NCBI GenBank assembly: GCA_003483745.1
Contig: DMYD01000042.1
Coordinates: forward strand, 195,172 to 259,171
DNA length: 64,000 nt
Direction: 5' to 3'
Source of the DNA: Roseburia sp.
GTDB taxonomy: Bacteria > Bacillota > Clostridia > Lachnospirales > Lachnospiraceae
In this document: positions 1 through 7,219 of the stretch, one piece after another
Layout of the letters: each line of letters begins with the position of its first letter
Position numbering within the stretch: position 1 is the stretch's first letter
Notes under the pieces: generated by a model
The model's input: only the letters and a program-made list of their open reading frames with translations
The model's database searches: none
What the model was told of the DNA's origin: nothing
Translations under genes and position numbers: made by a program

Positions 1-987
1 GGTATGTTCTCTATGATGAACTACTATCTCCCACTTAAGGGCATCGCTTCCATGCACTGCTCAGCAAACGCTGATATGAATGGCGAGAATACAGCAATCT
101 TCTTTGGACTTTCCGGAACAGGAAAAACAACACTTTCTACAGATCCTAAGCGTCTTCTTATCGGAGATGACGAGCACGGTTGGGATGACAACGGTGTATT
201 CAACTTTGAGGGTGGATGTTATGCAAAGGTTATCGGTCTTGATAAAGAGTCTGAGCCTGATATCTACAATGCAATCAAGAGAAACGCTCTTCTTGAGAAT
301 GTAACTGTTGATGCAAACGGAAAGATTGATTTCGATGACAAGAGCGTTACAGAGAATACTCGTGTATCTTACCCAATCAACCACATTACAAATATTGTAA
401 AACCTGTATCATCTGCACCGGCTGCAAAGAATGTAATCTTCTTATCAGCAGATGCATTTGGAGTACTTCCTCCAGTATCTATCCTGACACCGGAGCAGAC
501 ACAGTACTACTTCCTGTCTGGATTCACAGCAAAACTTGCTGGTACAGAGCGTGGAATCACAGAGCCGACACCTACATTCTCAGCTTGCTTTGGACAGGCA
601 TTCTTAGAGCTGCATCCTACAAAATATGCAGAAGAGCTTGTTAAGAAGATGGAGAAGAGCGGAGCTAAAGCTTACCTTGTAAATACAGGATGGAATGGAA
701 CAGGAAAGAGAATCACAATCAAGGATACAAGAGGAATTATCGATGCTATCCTTTCTGGTGCTATTCTTAAAGCTCCAACAAAGAAAATCCCAATGTTTAA
801 CTTTGAGGTTCCTACAGAGCTTCCAGGTGTAGATTCTGGTATTCTTGACCCACGTGACACATATGCAGATGCATCTGAGTGGGAGACAAAAGCAAAAGAT
901 CTTGCTGACAGATTCATCAAGAACTTTGCTAAATACGAAGGAAATGATGCTGGTAAAGCATTAGTTTCTGCAGGTCCTCAGAAATAA
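1..987 (+). CDS. pckA: Phosphoenolpyruvate carboxykinase (ATP), C-terminal part
   Basis: The 3' part of ATP-dependent PEP carboxykinase, which interconverts oxaloacetate plus ATP with PEP, CO2 and ADP. The reading frame is open from base 1, so the gene is cut by the window edge; 328 codons remain of a family that is usually about 530 residues long. The kinase-1a P-loop GLSGTGKTT is at local residues 36-44 and the kinase-2 metal-binding motif GDDEHGW at 55-61. Both are typical of the ATP-type bacterial enzyme and not of the GTP-type. In gut anaerobes the enzyme often runs towards oxaloacetate for succinate or anaplerosis; that direction is inference. A strong terminator follows, so the next gene is a separate unit. 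Confidence 0.97.
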   Translation, partial: GMFSMMNYYLPLKGIASMHCSANADMNGENTAIFFGLSGTGKTTLSTDPKRLLIGDDEHGWDDNGVFNFEGGCYAKVIGLDKESEPDIYNAIKRNALLENVTVDANGKIDFDDKSVTENTRVSYPINHITNIVKPVSSAPAAKNVIFLSADAFGVLPPVSILTPEQTQYYFLSGFTAKLAGTERGITEPTPTFSACFGQAFLELHPTKYAEELVKKMEKSGAKAYLVNTGWNGTGKRITIKDTRGIIDAILSGAILKAPTKKIPMFNFEVPTELPGVDSGILDPRDTYADASEWETKAKDLADRFIKNFAKYEGNDAGKALVSAGPQK

Positions 988-1008
988 ATCATATTGATGC
1001 GGATTTTG

Positions 1009-1041
1009 ATCGGGTGTGACTGGTTCACACCCGATTTTTTT
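1009..1041 (+). terminator. Rho-independent terminator of pckA
   Basis: A perfect 11 bp stem (ATCGGGTGTGA at 1009-1019 with its complement at 1025-1035), a 5-base loop and a run of seven T. It sits 20 bp after the pckA stop codon. Confidence 0.93.
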
Positions 1042-1064
1042 CATAGGAAATTATTTTCTATGAA
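1040..1064. repeat. Short palindromic element, copy 1
   Basis: TTCATAG at 1040-1046 pairs with CTATGAA at 1058-1064 around an AT-rich loop GAAATTATTTT. A near-identical hairpin with the same GGAAATTAT loop core lies at 44831-44867. Both copies directly follow the T-run of a terminator. Confidence 0.55.
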
Positions 1065-1129
1065 TGAAAAACCAGAACAGTTATTATAACTTTAGAAGCT
1101 TTCGAAAAAAGTAAGGAGGAAGGTCTGCC

Positions 1130-2203
1130 ATGCTGACTTACGGAATTGACTGGGATGATGTGATCTCTGATTTAAATATACATGCAATTAAGCTTGCCAA
1201 TGAAGCGTATGGATTAAATCTGAAATTAGAGGATATCAATTCATGGGAAAATGTTGGTAAGGCATCAGTCATCAAACAATACTATCAGGACGAACGAATT
1301 TATCAAATGCAGACCGTGACCGATGAAGCCAAAAATTTCATACATGAATTACAGAAAAAGGGGAAAGTATATATTATCACAGCGATTGCACCGCAATTTA
1401 TGAGTCTGCGCGCAAAACAGATATTGACGGCATTCCCGGATTTTCCGGAACAAAATATTATTATGGGATTCCAGAAGTCACTGGTTCATTTTGATGTCAC
1501 ATTAGATGACGGCCCGCACAATATCTTAAAAAGCTGCGCAAAGTATCCGGTATTAATGCGCCGTCCCTGGAATGATTCACTCAGTGGTATTCTTTCCGTA
1601 AATCATTATGGGGAATTTTTACAGCTGATCGATCAGATCAAGGAGTCGATGCTGTTAGATAAAAAACCGGTTTCTTTTCCGTCTGTCATTGCTCTGGTTG
1701 GTCCATCCGGTTCCGGAAAAAATCAGCTTGCCAGACGATTGGAGAAAGCAGGGATTGGAAAAATTGTCCATTCTTATACAACGGGAACTGCTGATGGGAT
1801 CCATCGGAGACTTTCCATGGAAGAATTTAAAAATAAAAAAAATGATTTTGTGACAGTAACTGTCTATGCGGGCAATAAATATGGAATATCAGCATTAGAT
1901 ATTGCAAAAATAATAAAGGATGGAATCAATCCAATTGTTCCGCTCGATATCGGTGGTGCGATATCTATGAAACGTCTGTTTGCAACATCGATATTATTTT
2001 GTAGAAGCAGCCGTGAAAAGATGATTTCTGGTATTTTAGAGAAGGATATCAGCAATCAGGAGAAAATGTATCGTTTATTATCATTGGAAAATGAAATTGA
2101 CAATGAGGAACTGTGTGATTTTTCCATACGGACAGATGATATGGAGGAAGCCTTTGAACAGGTAAAACAGCTTTTGTCAATAGAGAAAATAGATAGAAAG
2201 TAA
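1130..2203 (+). CDS. HAD-type 5'-nucleotidase fused to guanylate-kinase-like domain
   Basis: A 357-residue two-domain protein. Residues 1-175 resemble the NT5C family of HAD nucleotidases: the nucleophile motif DWDD at residues 7-10 and LDDGPHN at 125-131 match the DxD and late acidic motifs. Residues 186-357 resemble guanylate kinase: a P-loop GPSGSGKNQ at 191-199, then a SYTT segment like the GMP-binding YTTR of guanylate kinase. The usual Ser/Thr after the P-loop lysine are Asn and Gln, and the Arg after YTT is Gly, so kinase activity is doubtful. A strong ribosome binding site (AAGGAGGAAGG) precedes the ATG. The gene stands alone between a terminator and the 6S-like RNA. Domain assignment is by motif reading only; a role in nucleotide turnover is inference. 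Confidence 0.75.
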   Translation: MLTYGIDWDDVISDLNIHAIKLANEAYGLNLKLEDINSWENVGKASVIKQYYQDERIYQMQTVTDEAKNFIHELQKKGKVYIITAIAPQFMSLRAKQILTAFPDFPEQNIIMGFQKSLVHFDVTLDDGPHNILKSCAKYPVLMRRPWNDSLSGILSVNHYGEFLQLIDQIKESMLLDKKPVSFPSVIALVGPSGSGKNQLARRLEKAGIGKIVHSYTTGTADGIHRRLSMEEFKNKKNDFVTVTVYAGNKYGISALDIAKIIKDGINPIVPLDIGGAISMKRLFATSILFCRSSREKMISGILEKDISNQEKMYRLLSLENEIDNEELCDFSIRTDDMEEAFEQVKQLLSIEKIDRK

Positions 2204-2228
2204 AACAAAATTTGGCACTAATTTATAG

Positions 2229-2257
2229 TTGCGAAATGGGGCATATTAAAGTATAAT
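2229..2257 (+). promoter_or_regulatory. SigA promoter of the 6S-like RNA
   Basis: TTGCGA at 2229-2234, a 17 bp spacer and TATAAT at 2252-2257. The predicted start is about 2264, directly before the conserved 5' end of the RNA. Confidence 0.85.
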
Positions 2258-2263
2258 AAGACT

Positions 2264-2458
2264 ATCAAAAACGGCCTGGGATGTGCGACACCCTACATTT
2301 TTGAACCTACATTTACTTTTATGGGATTCTTATATTCGAAGGCAGATGTCAAGCCATCAGTACTTCGGTACGTGAGCAGTGGAAGACAGAAACCGACGTG
2401 CGGTTACCCACCTAGCGGTCGCTAGGAGTCAAAAACGTAGGAAACGGCATTTTGGGTT
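2264..2458 (+). ncRNA. ssrS: 6S-like RNA
   Basis: A non-coding stretch of about 190 nt with its own consensus promoter. The 5' CCTGGGATGTGCGA resembles the conserved 5' end of 6S RNAs (compare CTGAGATGTTCGC in E. coli), and the 3' GGCATTTTGGG pairs with it to form a closing stem of about 10 bp with several G-U pairs. A second stem joins 2292-2304 to 2429-2441 (13 bp, one mismatch). Inside are smaller hairpins: GTAC-TTCG-GTAC near 2360-2371, AACCG/CGGTT near 2390-2405 and CCTAGC/GCTAGG near 2411-2426. 6S RNA binds the SigA holoenzyme and tunes transcription in stationary phase. Length, promoter and ends fit 6S; I could not run a covariance model, so another structured Clostridial RNA remains possible. 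Confidence 0.75.
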
Positions 2459-2460
2459 TA

Positions 2461-2600
2461 TACAAAAGATCATGAAGTACAGAAGATTTTAACGTACAGA
2501 AGAATCAATATGTACAAAAGAAAATTTAACGTACAGAAGAATATCAGATATACAGATGAGAGATCTATGATGTACAAAGGAATATTAAAAATACGAAGAG
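2461..2600 (+). repeat. Degenerate TACARAAGA repeat array
   Basis: Eight variants of the core TACARAAGA start near 2461, 2478, 2495, 2513, 2532, 2551, 2573 and 2592, spaced 17-22 bp apart; a possible ninth is at 2666. The array lies between the 6S-like RNA and an intrinsic terminator, so it would be transcribed if the 6S unit is read through. No known repeat family is recognised. Confidence 0.65.
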
Positions 2601-2632
2601 AAGCTGCTTTGAAATATAAGCAGCTTCTTTTA
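2598..2632 (+). terminator. Intrinsic terminator after the repeat array
   Basis: AGAAGCTGCTT at 2599-2609 pairs perfectly with 2618-2628 across an 8-base AT loop, followed by TTTTA. It would end transcripts from the 6S promoter that extend through the repeats. Confidence 0.85.
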
Positions 2633-2684
2633 TGCAATAAAATGACGGAAATCAAATGTATTTGGTACAGAAACGGAGATTAGG

Positions 2685-4940
2685 GTGAAAAAAAGAAATA
2701 TACTAAAAATTTCAGCAGTCATACTTGCAGTTTTAATTTGTGTGTTCGCAGGTATTCTTATGGAAAAATTGAAAGCCAATTATGATCCAAAGATTTTTTC
2801 TGAAGATTATATTAGTATTGATGAAGTAAAACAGGAACTGATTTTTTCCGTATATTCGCAGCAAGAGTGGGACGAATGGTTTGGGAGTGGAAAAAAAGAG
2901 TATCTGACACATTCGGTGCTGGAGAATCTGTTAAAAAAACTTGGGGTATCGGAACAGATTGACTTTTCGGTAAAAAGAAAAACTGCTGCTGTTTCTCGTA
3001 CAGAATGGAATCAGATATATGAACAAATGCTTGGATTCCTTGATATGGAACAGAATGTGAAAAAAGAGACACTGCTTGTGTTGAACCGTATGGAGATGGA
3101 AGATCAGACGGTTCTGATCACCAATCGGGGAGATTTTTATACCAGACTGCAGGATACATATTTTACGGACTGGATGTCCTATGATGTTTATATAAAAGAG
3201 GAACAATGTATTGGGGTTGCGCGGGTATCAACGCAGGAACAAACGGTTGAGAATGTATATTTAAAATCCTGTCAGGATAAAAAAATCAGCTTTTTATTTG
3301 CCGGTGCTGTCTATGAAAAAGAATTAGAAGAAAACGGGATAGCCTGTGAACCGGGAGTCTGCGATCTGGTATTTAAAGACGGAGCACTCACAACGATTAA
3401 AACAAAGCAGGATATCATACAGGGGCAGATGTTGTCCTATGACGATTCTGAGATTGAGATAGAAGGTTATGGAAGAATCTGCCACAATGGAAAACTCCCG
3501 GTTTACCAGACTTATGGAGAGGTGTCTGAAAAGTCCATATCGGATATTGTTTTAGGTAACATGAATGTTGCTTATGTGACAGCGGAAAAGGAGATCTGTG
3601 CGATCCTTATTTTGCAGCCTGCAGACATCAAAAATATCCGTGTCCTCCTGTTGGCAGATGATGGAACAAATACCAGAAGTGATGTCTATCTGAAGTGTTT
3701 GGCGAAGGCAAATATGAGCTGTGGTGATGAAACAAAAAGTGTAGAACCAGAGGAACTGCTCCATCCGGCAGATACATTAGCGGCGGCACCGGGGAAAACC
3801 TATATCGTAAAACCGGAGTCAGAAGATGGGAAAATTTATCTGTGCAATGGGGACGGATCGGCTGTATCAAATGGTTATGAGGGAACGATTGAGGTGCGCA
3901 GCACGGAGAACGGATATACGGTTGTCAATGAACTGCCGTTGGAGGAATATCTATATGCGGTTGTGCCGAGTGAGATGCCGTCGAGTTTTTCGGGGGAGGC
4001 GTTAAAGACACAGGCGGTGTGTGCGCGCAGTTATGCTTATATGCAGCTGCTGCGGGCAGACCTTGCGGCTTATGGTGCGCATATCAATGACAGCACTTCC
4101 TATCAAGTCTATAACAAAGTAGAAAAGACAAAGGAATCTGTGGCAGCTGTTGATGCAACATGCGGGCAGGTGCTGACCTGGAATGGAAAGGTTGTGGAGG
4201 CATATTATTTTTCAACTTCCATGGGATACACTGATACGGCGGAGATCTGGAATGTGGATGATCCATCTGCCTATGGGTACCTGAAAAAAGCATGCTTAAA
4301 CCGGACGGATGCCGGTATGGATTTATCGGATGAAACGGTATTTTCCAATTATATCAAGAGCAGTGCGGATGGATATGACAGTGACATCCGCTATTTCAGA
4401 TGGTTTGCAACAGCAGATATTTCTGATAAAACGGAACAGGTAAATGAGATCCTTAAGACAAGACATTCCATTTCGCCCAAAAATGTGTTATATTATGAAT
4501 CTGACGGTATAACAGAGTGTAATGTGGATGATGAAGAACATAACATGGGAACGCTTACGGAAATGTCTGTAGAAGCAAGAAGCAGTTCCGGCTCAATCCT
4601 CACGTTGGTTCTTACCTATGAACGTGGTGTTGTGAAAGTAAAAACAGAGTATAATATCCGCAAGGTTCTTGGATGCATGGTGAAAAAAATCGTCTATGCA
4701 GACGCGGCAGAAGCTGAGAATATAACGATGCTGCCAAGTGCATTTTCAACTGTCGAGAAGCAGGAAGATGGGACATATCTGCTGTCCGGCGGAGGATATG
4801 GGCATGGACTTGGCATGAGTCAGAATGGGGCAAATGGAATGGCAAAAGCCGGTATGGGCTATCTGGATATTTTAAATTATTTTTATCAGAATATTACCGT
4901 GGAAACAATTGGAGAAATGGAAGGAAAAGAGACGTTATGA
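2685..4940 (+). CDS. SpoIID/LytB-domain protein with long N-terminal extension
   Basis: A 751-residue membrane-anchored protein. One transmembrane segment lies at about residues 8-25. Residues from about 390 to 740 form the SpoIID/LytB domain, a peptidoglycan lytic transglycosylase fold: ELPLEEYLYAVVPSEMP near 415-432 carries the catalytic Glu at about 430, and the C-terminal GGGYGHGLGMSQNGA motif is intact. B. subtilis SpoIID is about 340 residues, so roughly 350 extra residues precede the domain here; I do not recognise them. Translation starts at GTG 2685 with GGAG at 2675-2678. The stop overlaps the next ATG by 4 bp. It probably remodels septal or spore peptidoglycan, but a vegetative LytB-like role is equally possible. 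Confidence 0.88.
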   Translation: MKKRNILKISAVILAVLICVFAGILMEKLKANYDPKIFSEDYISIDEVKQELIFSVYSQQEWDEWFGSGKKEYLTHSVLENLLKKLGVSEQIDFSVKRKTAAVSRTEWNQIYEQMLGFLDMEQNVKKETLLVLNRMEMEDQTVLITNRGDFYTRLQDTYFTDWMSYDVYIKEEQCIGVARVSTQEQTVENVYLKSCQDKKISFLFAGAVYEKELEENGIACEPGVCDLVFKDGALTTIKTKQDIIQGQMLSYDDSEIEIEGYGRICHNGKLPVYQTYGEVSEKSISDIVLGNMNVAYVTAEKEICAILILQPADIKNIRVLLLADDGTNTRSDVYLKCLAKANMSCGDETKSVEPEELLHPADTLAAAPGKTYIVKPESEDGKIYLCNGDGSAVSNGYEGTIEVRSTENGYTVVNELPLEEYLYAVVPSEMPSSFSGEALKTQAVCARSYAYMQLLRADLAAYGAHINDSTSYQVYNKVEKTKESVAAVDATCGQVLTWNGKVVEAYYFSTSMGYTDTAEIWNVDDPSAYGYLKKACLNRTDAGMDLSDETVFSNYIKSSADGYDSDIRYFRWFATADISDKTEQVNEILKTRHSISPKNVLYYESDGITECNVDDEEHNMGTLTEMSVEARSSSGSILTLVLTYERGVVKVKTEYNIRKVLGCMVKKIVYADAAEAENITMLPSAFSTVEKQEDGTYLLSGGGYGHGLGMSQNGANGMAKAGMGYLDILNYFYQNITVETIGEMEGKETL

Positions 4941-5788
4941 TCTGGAAGATTATAGGAAATGTGATATCGTTTATGGGAAAATGTAAGCGGGATAAGATCA
5001 ATGCATATTCTGCGCAGTCTGCGTTTTTTATTATATTATCACTGATCCCGTTCCTCATGGTTTTCTCATCCCTGTTGCGGTATACTTCCGTGACGGAGGG
5101 GACGCTTTTAAAGATTATAGAGAGAGTTATGCCGGAGTACATCGCACCGTTTCTCATTTCACTGATCGATGAGGTATATAACAGATCTGCGGGTATCATT
5201 TCCATTACGGCGATTGCAGCGATCTGGTCCGCTGCAAAGGGTGTACAGTATATGACGGATGGGCTTAATTCCGTTAATGATCTCGAGGAGACGAGGAACT
5301 GGTTTGTGCTGCGCCTCTGGGCAGTGGTTTATACAGTAGTGTTTGTGATTGCGATTATATTTACGCTGCTTGTGATTGTCTTTGGAAATTCACTTCAAAA
5401 GCTTGCATCACAGTATATTCCGTTACTGAGGCATGCCGTAGATCTGCTGTCACATTTTCGAGGCTTGATCATGCTGGCAATGCTGATCCTTTTCTTTGAT
5501 GTGATATTTACAGCGCTGCCGAATAAAAAACTGACTTTTAAAAGCCAGCTCCCCGGAGCTGCGATCTGCGGTGTGGCGTGGTATGTATTTTCTATTGGCG
5601 TTTCCATTTACGTGGATTATTTTAACGGCTTTTCCATGTATGGAAGTTTGACGACGATCGCACTTATCATGCTGTGGCTTTATTTTTGTATGTATATTAT
5701 GATGATGTCGGCAGAAGTAAATGTCGTTTTTAATGACAGTATCCGAAAATGGTTGCTTAGAGATAAAGAAAAAAGAAAAAACTCTTGA
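4937..5788 (+). CDS. YihY/virulence factor BrkB family membrane protein
   Basis: A 283-residue integral membrane protein of the YihY/BrkB family, with about six hydrophobic segments and the family features NAYSAQSAFFIILSLIPF near the N-terminus and a charged C-terminal tail. The biochemical role of the family is unsettled; the old annotation as ribonuclease BN was withdrawn for E. coli YihY. The ATGA overlap with the SpoIID-domain gene suggests co-translation. The pheST promoter starts inside its stop codon. Confidence 0.9.
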   Translation: MIWKIIGNVISFMGKCKRDKINAYSAQSAFFIILSLIPFLMVFSSLLRYTSVTEGTLLKIIERVMPEYIAPFLISLIDEVYNRSAGIISITAIAAIWSAAKGVQYMTDGLNSVNDLEETRNWFVLRLWAVVYTVVFVIAIIFTLLVIVFGNSLQKLASQYIPLLRHAVDLLSHFRGLIMLAMLILFFDVIFTALPNKKLTFKSQLPGAAICGVAWYVFSIGVSIYVDYFNGFSMYGSLTTIALIMLWLYFCMYIMMMSAEVNVVFNDSIRKWLLRDKEKRKNS

Positions 5789-5813
5789 ACTAATAAATTG
5801 CCTGTGCTACAAT
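5785..5813 (+). promoter_or_regulatory. SigA promoter of pheST
   Basis: TTGAAC at 5785-5790, a 17 bp spacer and TACAAT at 5808-5813. The -35 box overlaps the stop codon of the preceding gene. Predicted start near 5820, just before the T-box leader. Confidence 0.8.
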
Positions 5814-5819
5814 GCAATA

Positions 5820-6083
5820 CAGAGTGAAAATAAAAAAGGCATTGAACGTGATTAGTAGTGCACTATAATTCTTTCAGAGAGAATGGGTCACCGGCTGAAA
5901 ACCCATTTAAGACAAGGTAGGAAACGAAGTTCGCACGGGAGCCGCATTTGTGAAATGACAGTAGCAGATGACGCTCATGCACGTTACGCATGGTAAGAGC
6001 TTTTTGTCAATATTCATGGCAGAAAGAATCAGGGTGGTACCGCGGAATCATTCGTCCCTGGACGAATGACTCCGCGTTTTTTG
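5820..6083 (+). promoter_or_regulatory. Phe T-box leader
   Basis: A tRNA-sensing leader. Stem I shows AGTA near the 5' side of the specifier loop, the AGAGA bulge and the distal-loop GGCTGAAA (5893-5900). The 3' side has GAAG-TTC-GCACGGGAG, giving a UUC (Phe) specifier codon at 5930-5932. The T-box sequence AGGGTGGTACCGCGG is at 6031-6045, where uncharged tRNA-Phe pairs and favours the antiterminator. It directly precedes pheS, so specifier and target agree. Confidence 0.95.
6041..6083 (+). terminator. T-box regulated terminator
   Basis: GCGGA-TCATTCGT on the left arm pairs with ACGAATGA-TCCGC on the right arm around 6059-6061, followed by TTTTTTG. The left arm overlaps the T-box sequence, so antiterminator and terminator are mutually exclusive. 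Confidence 0.93.
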
Positions 6084-6113
6084 TTGTAAAAGCAGATCCA
6101 CCGCAGGAAGTTA

Positions 6114-6136
6114 TTTCACAAAAACAATTTGTGAAA
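6114..6136. promoter_or_regulatory. 9 bp inverted repeat upstream of pheS
   Basis: TTTCACAAA at 6114-6122 and TTTGTGAAA at 6128-6136 with a 5 bp centre, between the T-box terminator and the pheS ribosome binding site. It could be an mRNA hairpin or a protein operator; no regulator is evident. Confidence 0.45.
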
Positions 6137-6174
6137 CAAATATCTGAAAGAAATAATGCAGAATGGAGATTATC

Positions 6175-7194
6175 ATGAAAGAAAAATTGCAGAAAATCAG
6201 AGAAGATGCGATTCGCCAGATCGAAGCATCCGGCGATCTGTCAAAATTGAATGATGTGCGTGTTGCTGTTCTTGGAAAAAAAGGAGAACTGACCGCCGTA
6301 TTAAAGAGTATGAAAGATGTCAGCCCTGAGGAACGTCCGTTAGTCGGACAGCTTGTCAATGAGACGCGAGAGAGCATCGAGAAGATCTTAGATGAGACAA
6401 AGAAGAAATTAGAGGCAGCTGAGTTAGATGCAAAACTGCGCAGAGAAGTCATCGACGTGACACTTCCGGCAAAGAAAAATAATGTCGGACACCGTCATCC
6501 AAATACGATCGCTTTAGAAGAAGTAGAGCGCATCTTTACCGGAATGGGTTATGAAGTGGTAGAAGGACCGGAAGTAGAGTATGATTATTATAACTTTGAG
6601 GCTCTTAATATCCCGGCAAACCATCCGGCAAAGGACGAGCAGGATACATTCTATATCAATGACAAGATCGTGCTTCGTACACAGACATCTCCGGTACAGG
6701 TCCGTGAAATGGAGAAAGGAAAGCTTCCAATTCGTATGATTGCACCAGGACGTGTGTTCCGTGCCGATGAAGTAGATGCAACACATTCTCCGTCTTTCCA
6801 TCAGATTGAGGGACTTGTCGTTGATAAAAATATTACGTTTTCTGATTTAAAGGGAACACTTGCAGAGTTCGCAAGACAGTTGTTCGGACAGGATACCAAA
6901 GTAAAATTCCGTCCGCATCATTTCCCATTCACAGAGCCGTCTGCAGAGATGGATGTGACATGCTTTAAATGTGGCGGTAAAGGATGCCGTTTCTGTAAGG
7001 GTGAAGGCTGGATTGAGATCTTAGGCTGTGGTATGGTACATCCGCGTGTATTGCGCATGAGCGGTATTGATCCGGAAGAATACTCAGGATTTGCGTTTGG
7101 TATCGGATTAGAGCGTATTGCATTGCTCAAGTATGAGATCGATGATATGCGTCTGCTCTATGAAAATGATCAGAGATTTTTAAATCAGTTCTAG
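6175..7194 (+). CDS. pheS: Phenylalanyl-tRNA synthetase alpha subunit
   Basis: The 339-residue catalytic subunit of the alpha2-beta2 Phe-tRNA synthetase. An N-terminal coiled coil (about 1-85) precedes the class II aminoacylation core. Cys263, Cys266, Cys271 and Cys274 form the CxxC...CxxC knuckle of bacterial PheS, and the C-terminal GFAFGIGLERIALLKY carries class II motif 3. I chose ATG 6175 because GGAG at 6165-6168 sits 6 bases before it; the upstream in-frame ATG at 6163 overlaps this site and has no ribosome binding site of its own. It is controlled by the Phe T-box and lies 25 bp before pheT. Confidence 0.98.
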   Translation: MKEKLQKIREDAIRQIEASGDLSKLNDVRVAVLGKKGELTAVLKSMKDVSPEERPLVGQLVNETRESIEKILDETKKKLEAAELDAKLRREVIDVTLPAKKNNVGHRHPNTIALEEVERIFTGMGYEVVEGPEVEYDYYNFEALNIPANHPAKDEQDTFYINDKIVLRTQTSPVQVREMEKGKLPIRMIAPGRVFRADEVDATHSPSFHQIEGLVVDKNITFSDLKGTLAEFARQLFGQDTKVKFRPHHFPFTEPSAEMDVTCFKCGGKGCRFCKGEGWIEILGCGMVHPRVLRMSGIDPEEYSGFAFGIGLERIALLKYEIDDMRLLYENDQRFLNQF

Positions 7195-7219
7195 GAAAAA
7201 GATAGGAGAATATAGCATT

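Noticed and set aside
2510..2683. 57-codon frame covering the repeat array
   Set aside because: No ribosome binding site, composition follows the repeats, and an intrinsic terminator lies within it.
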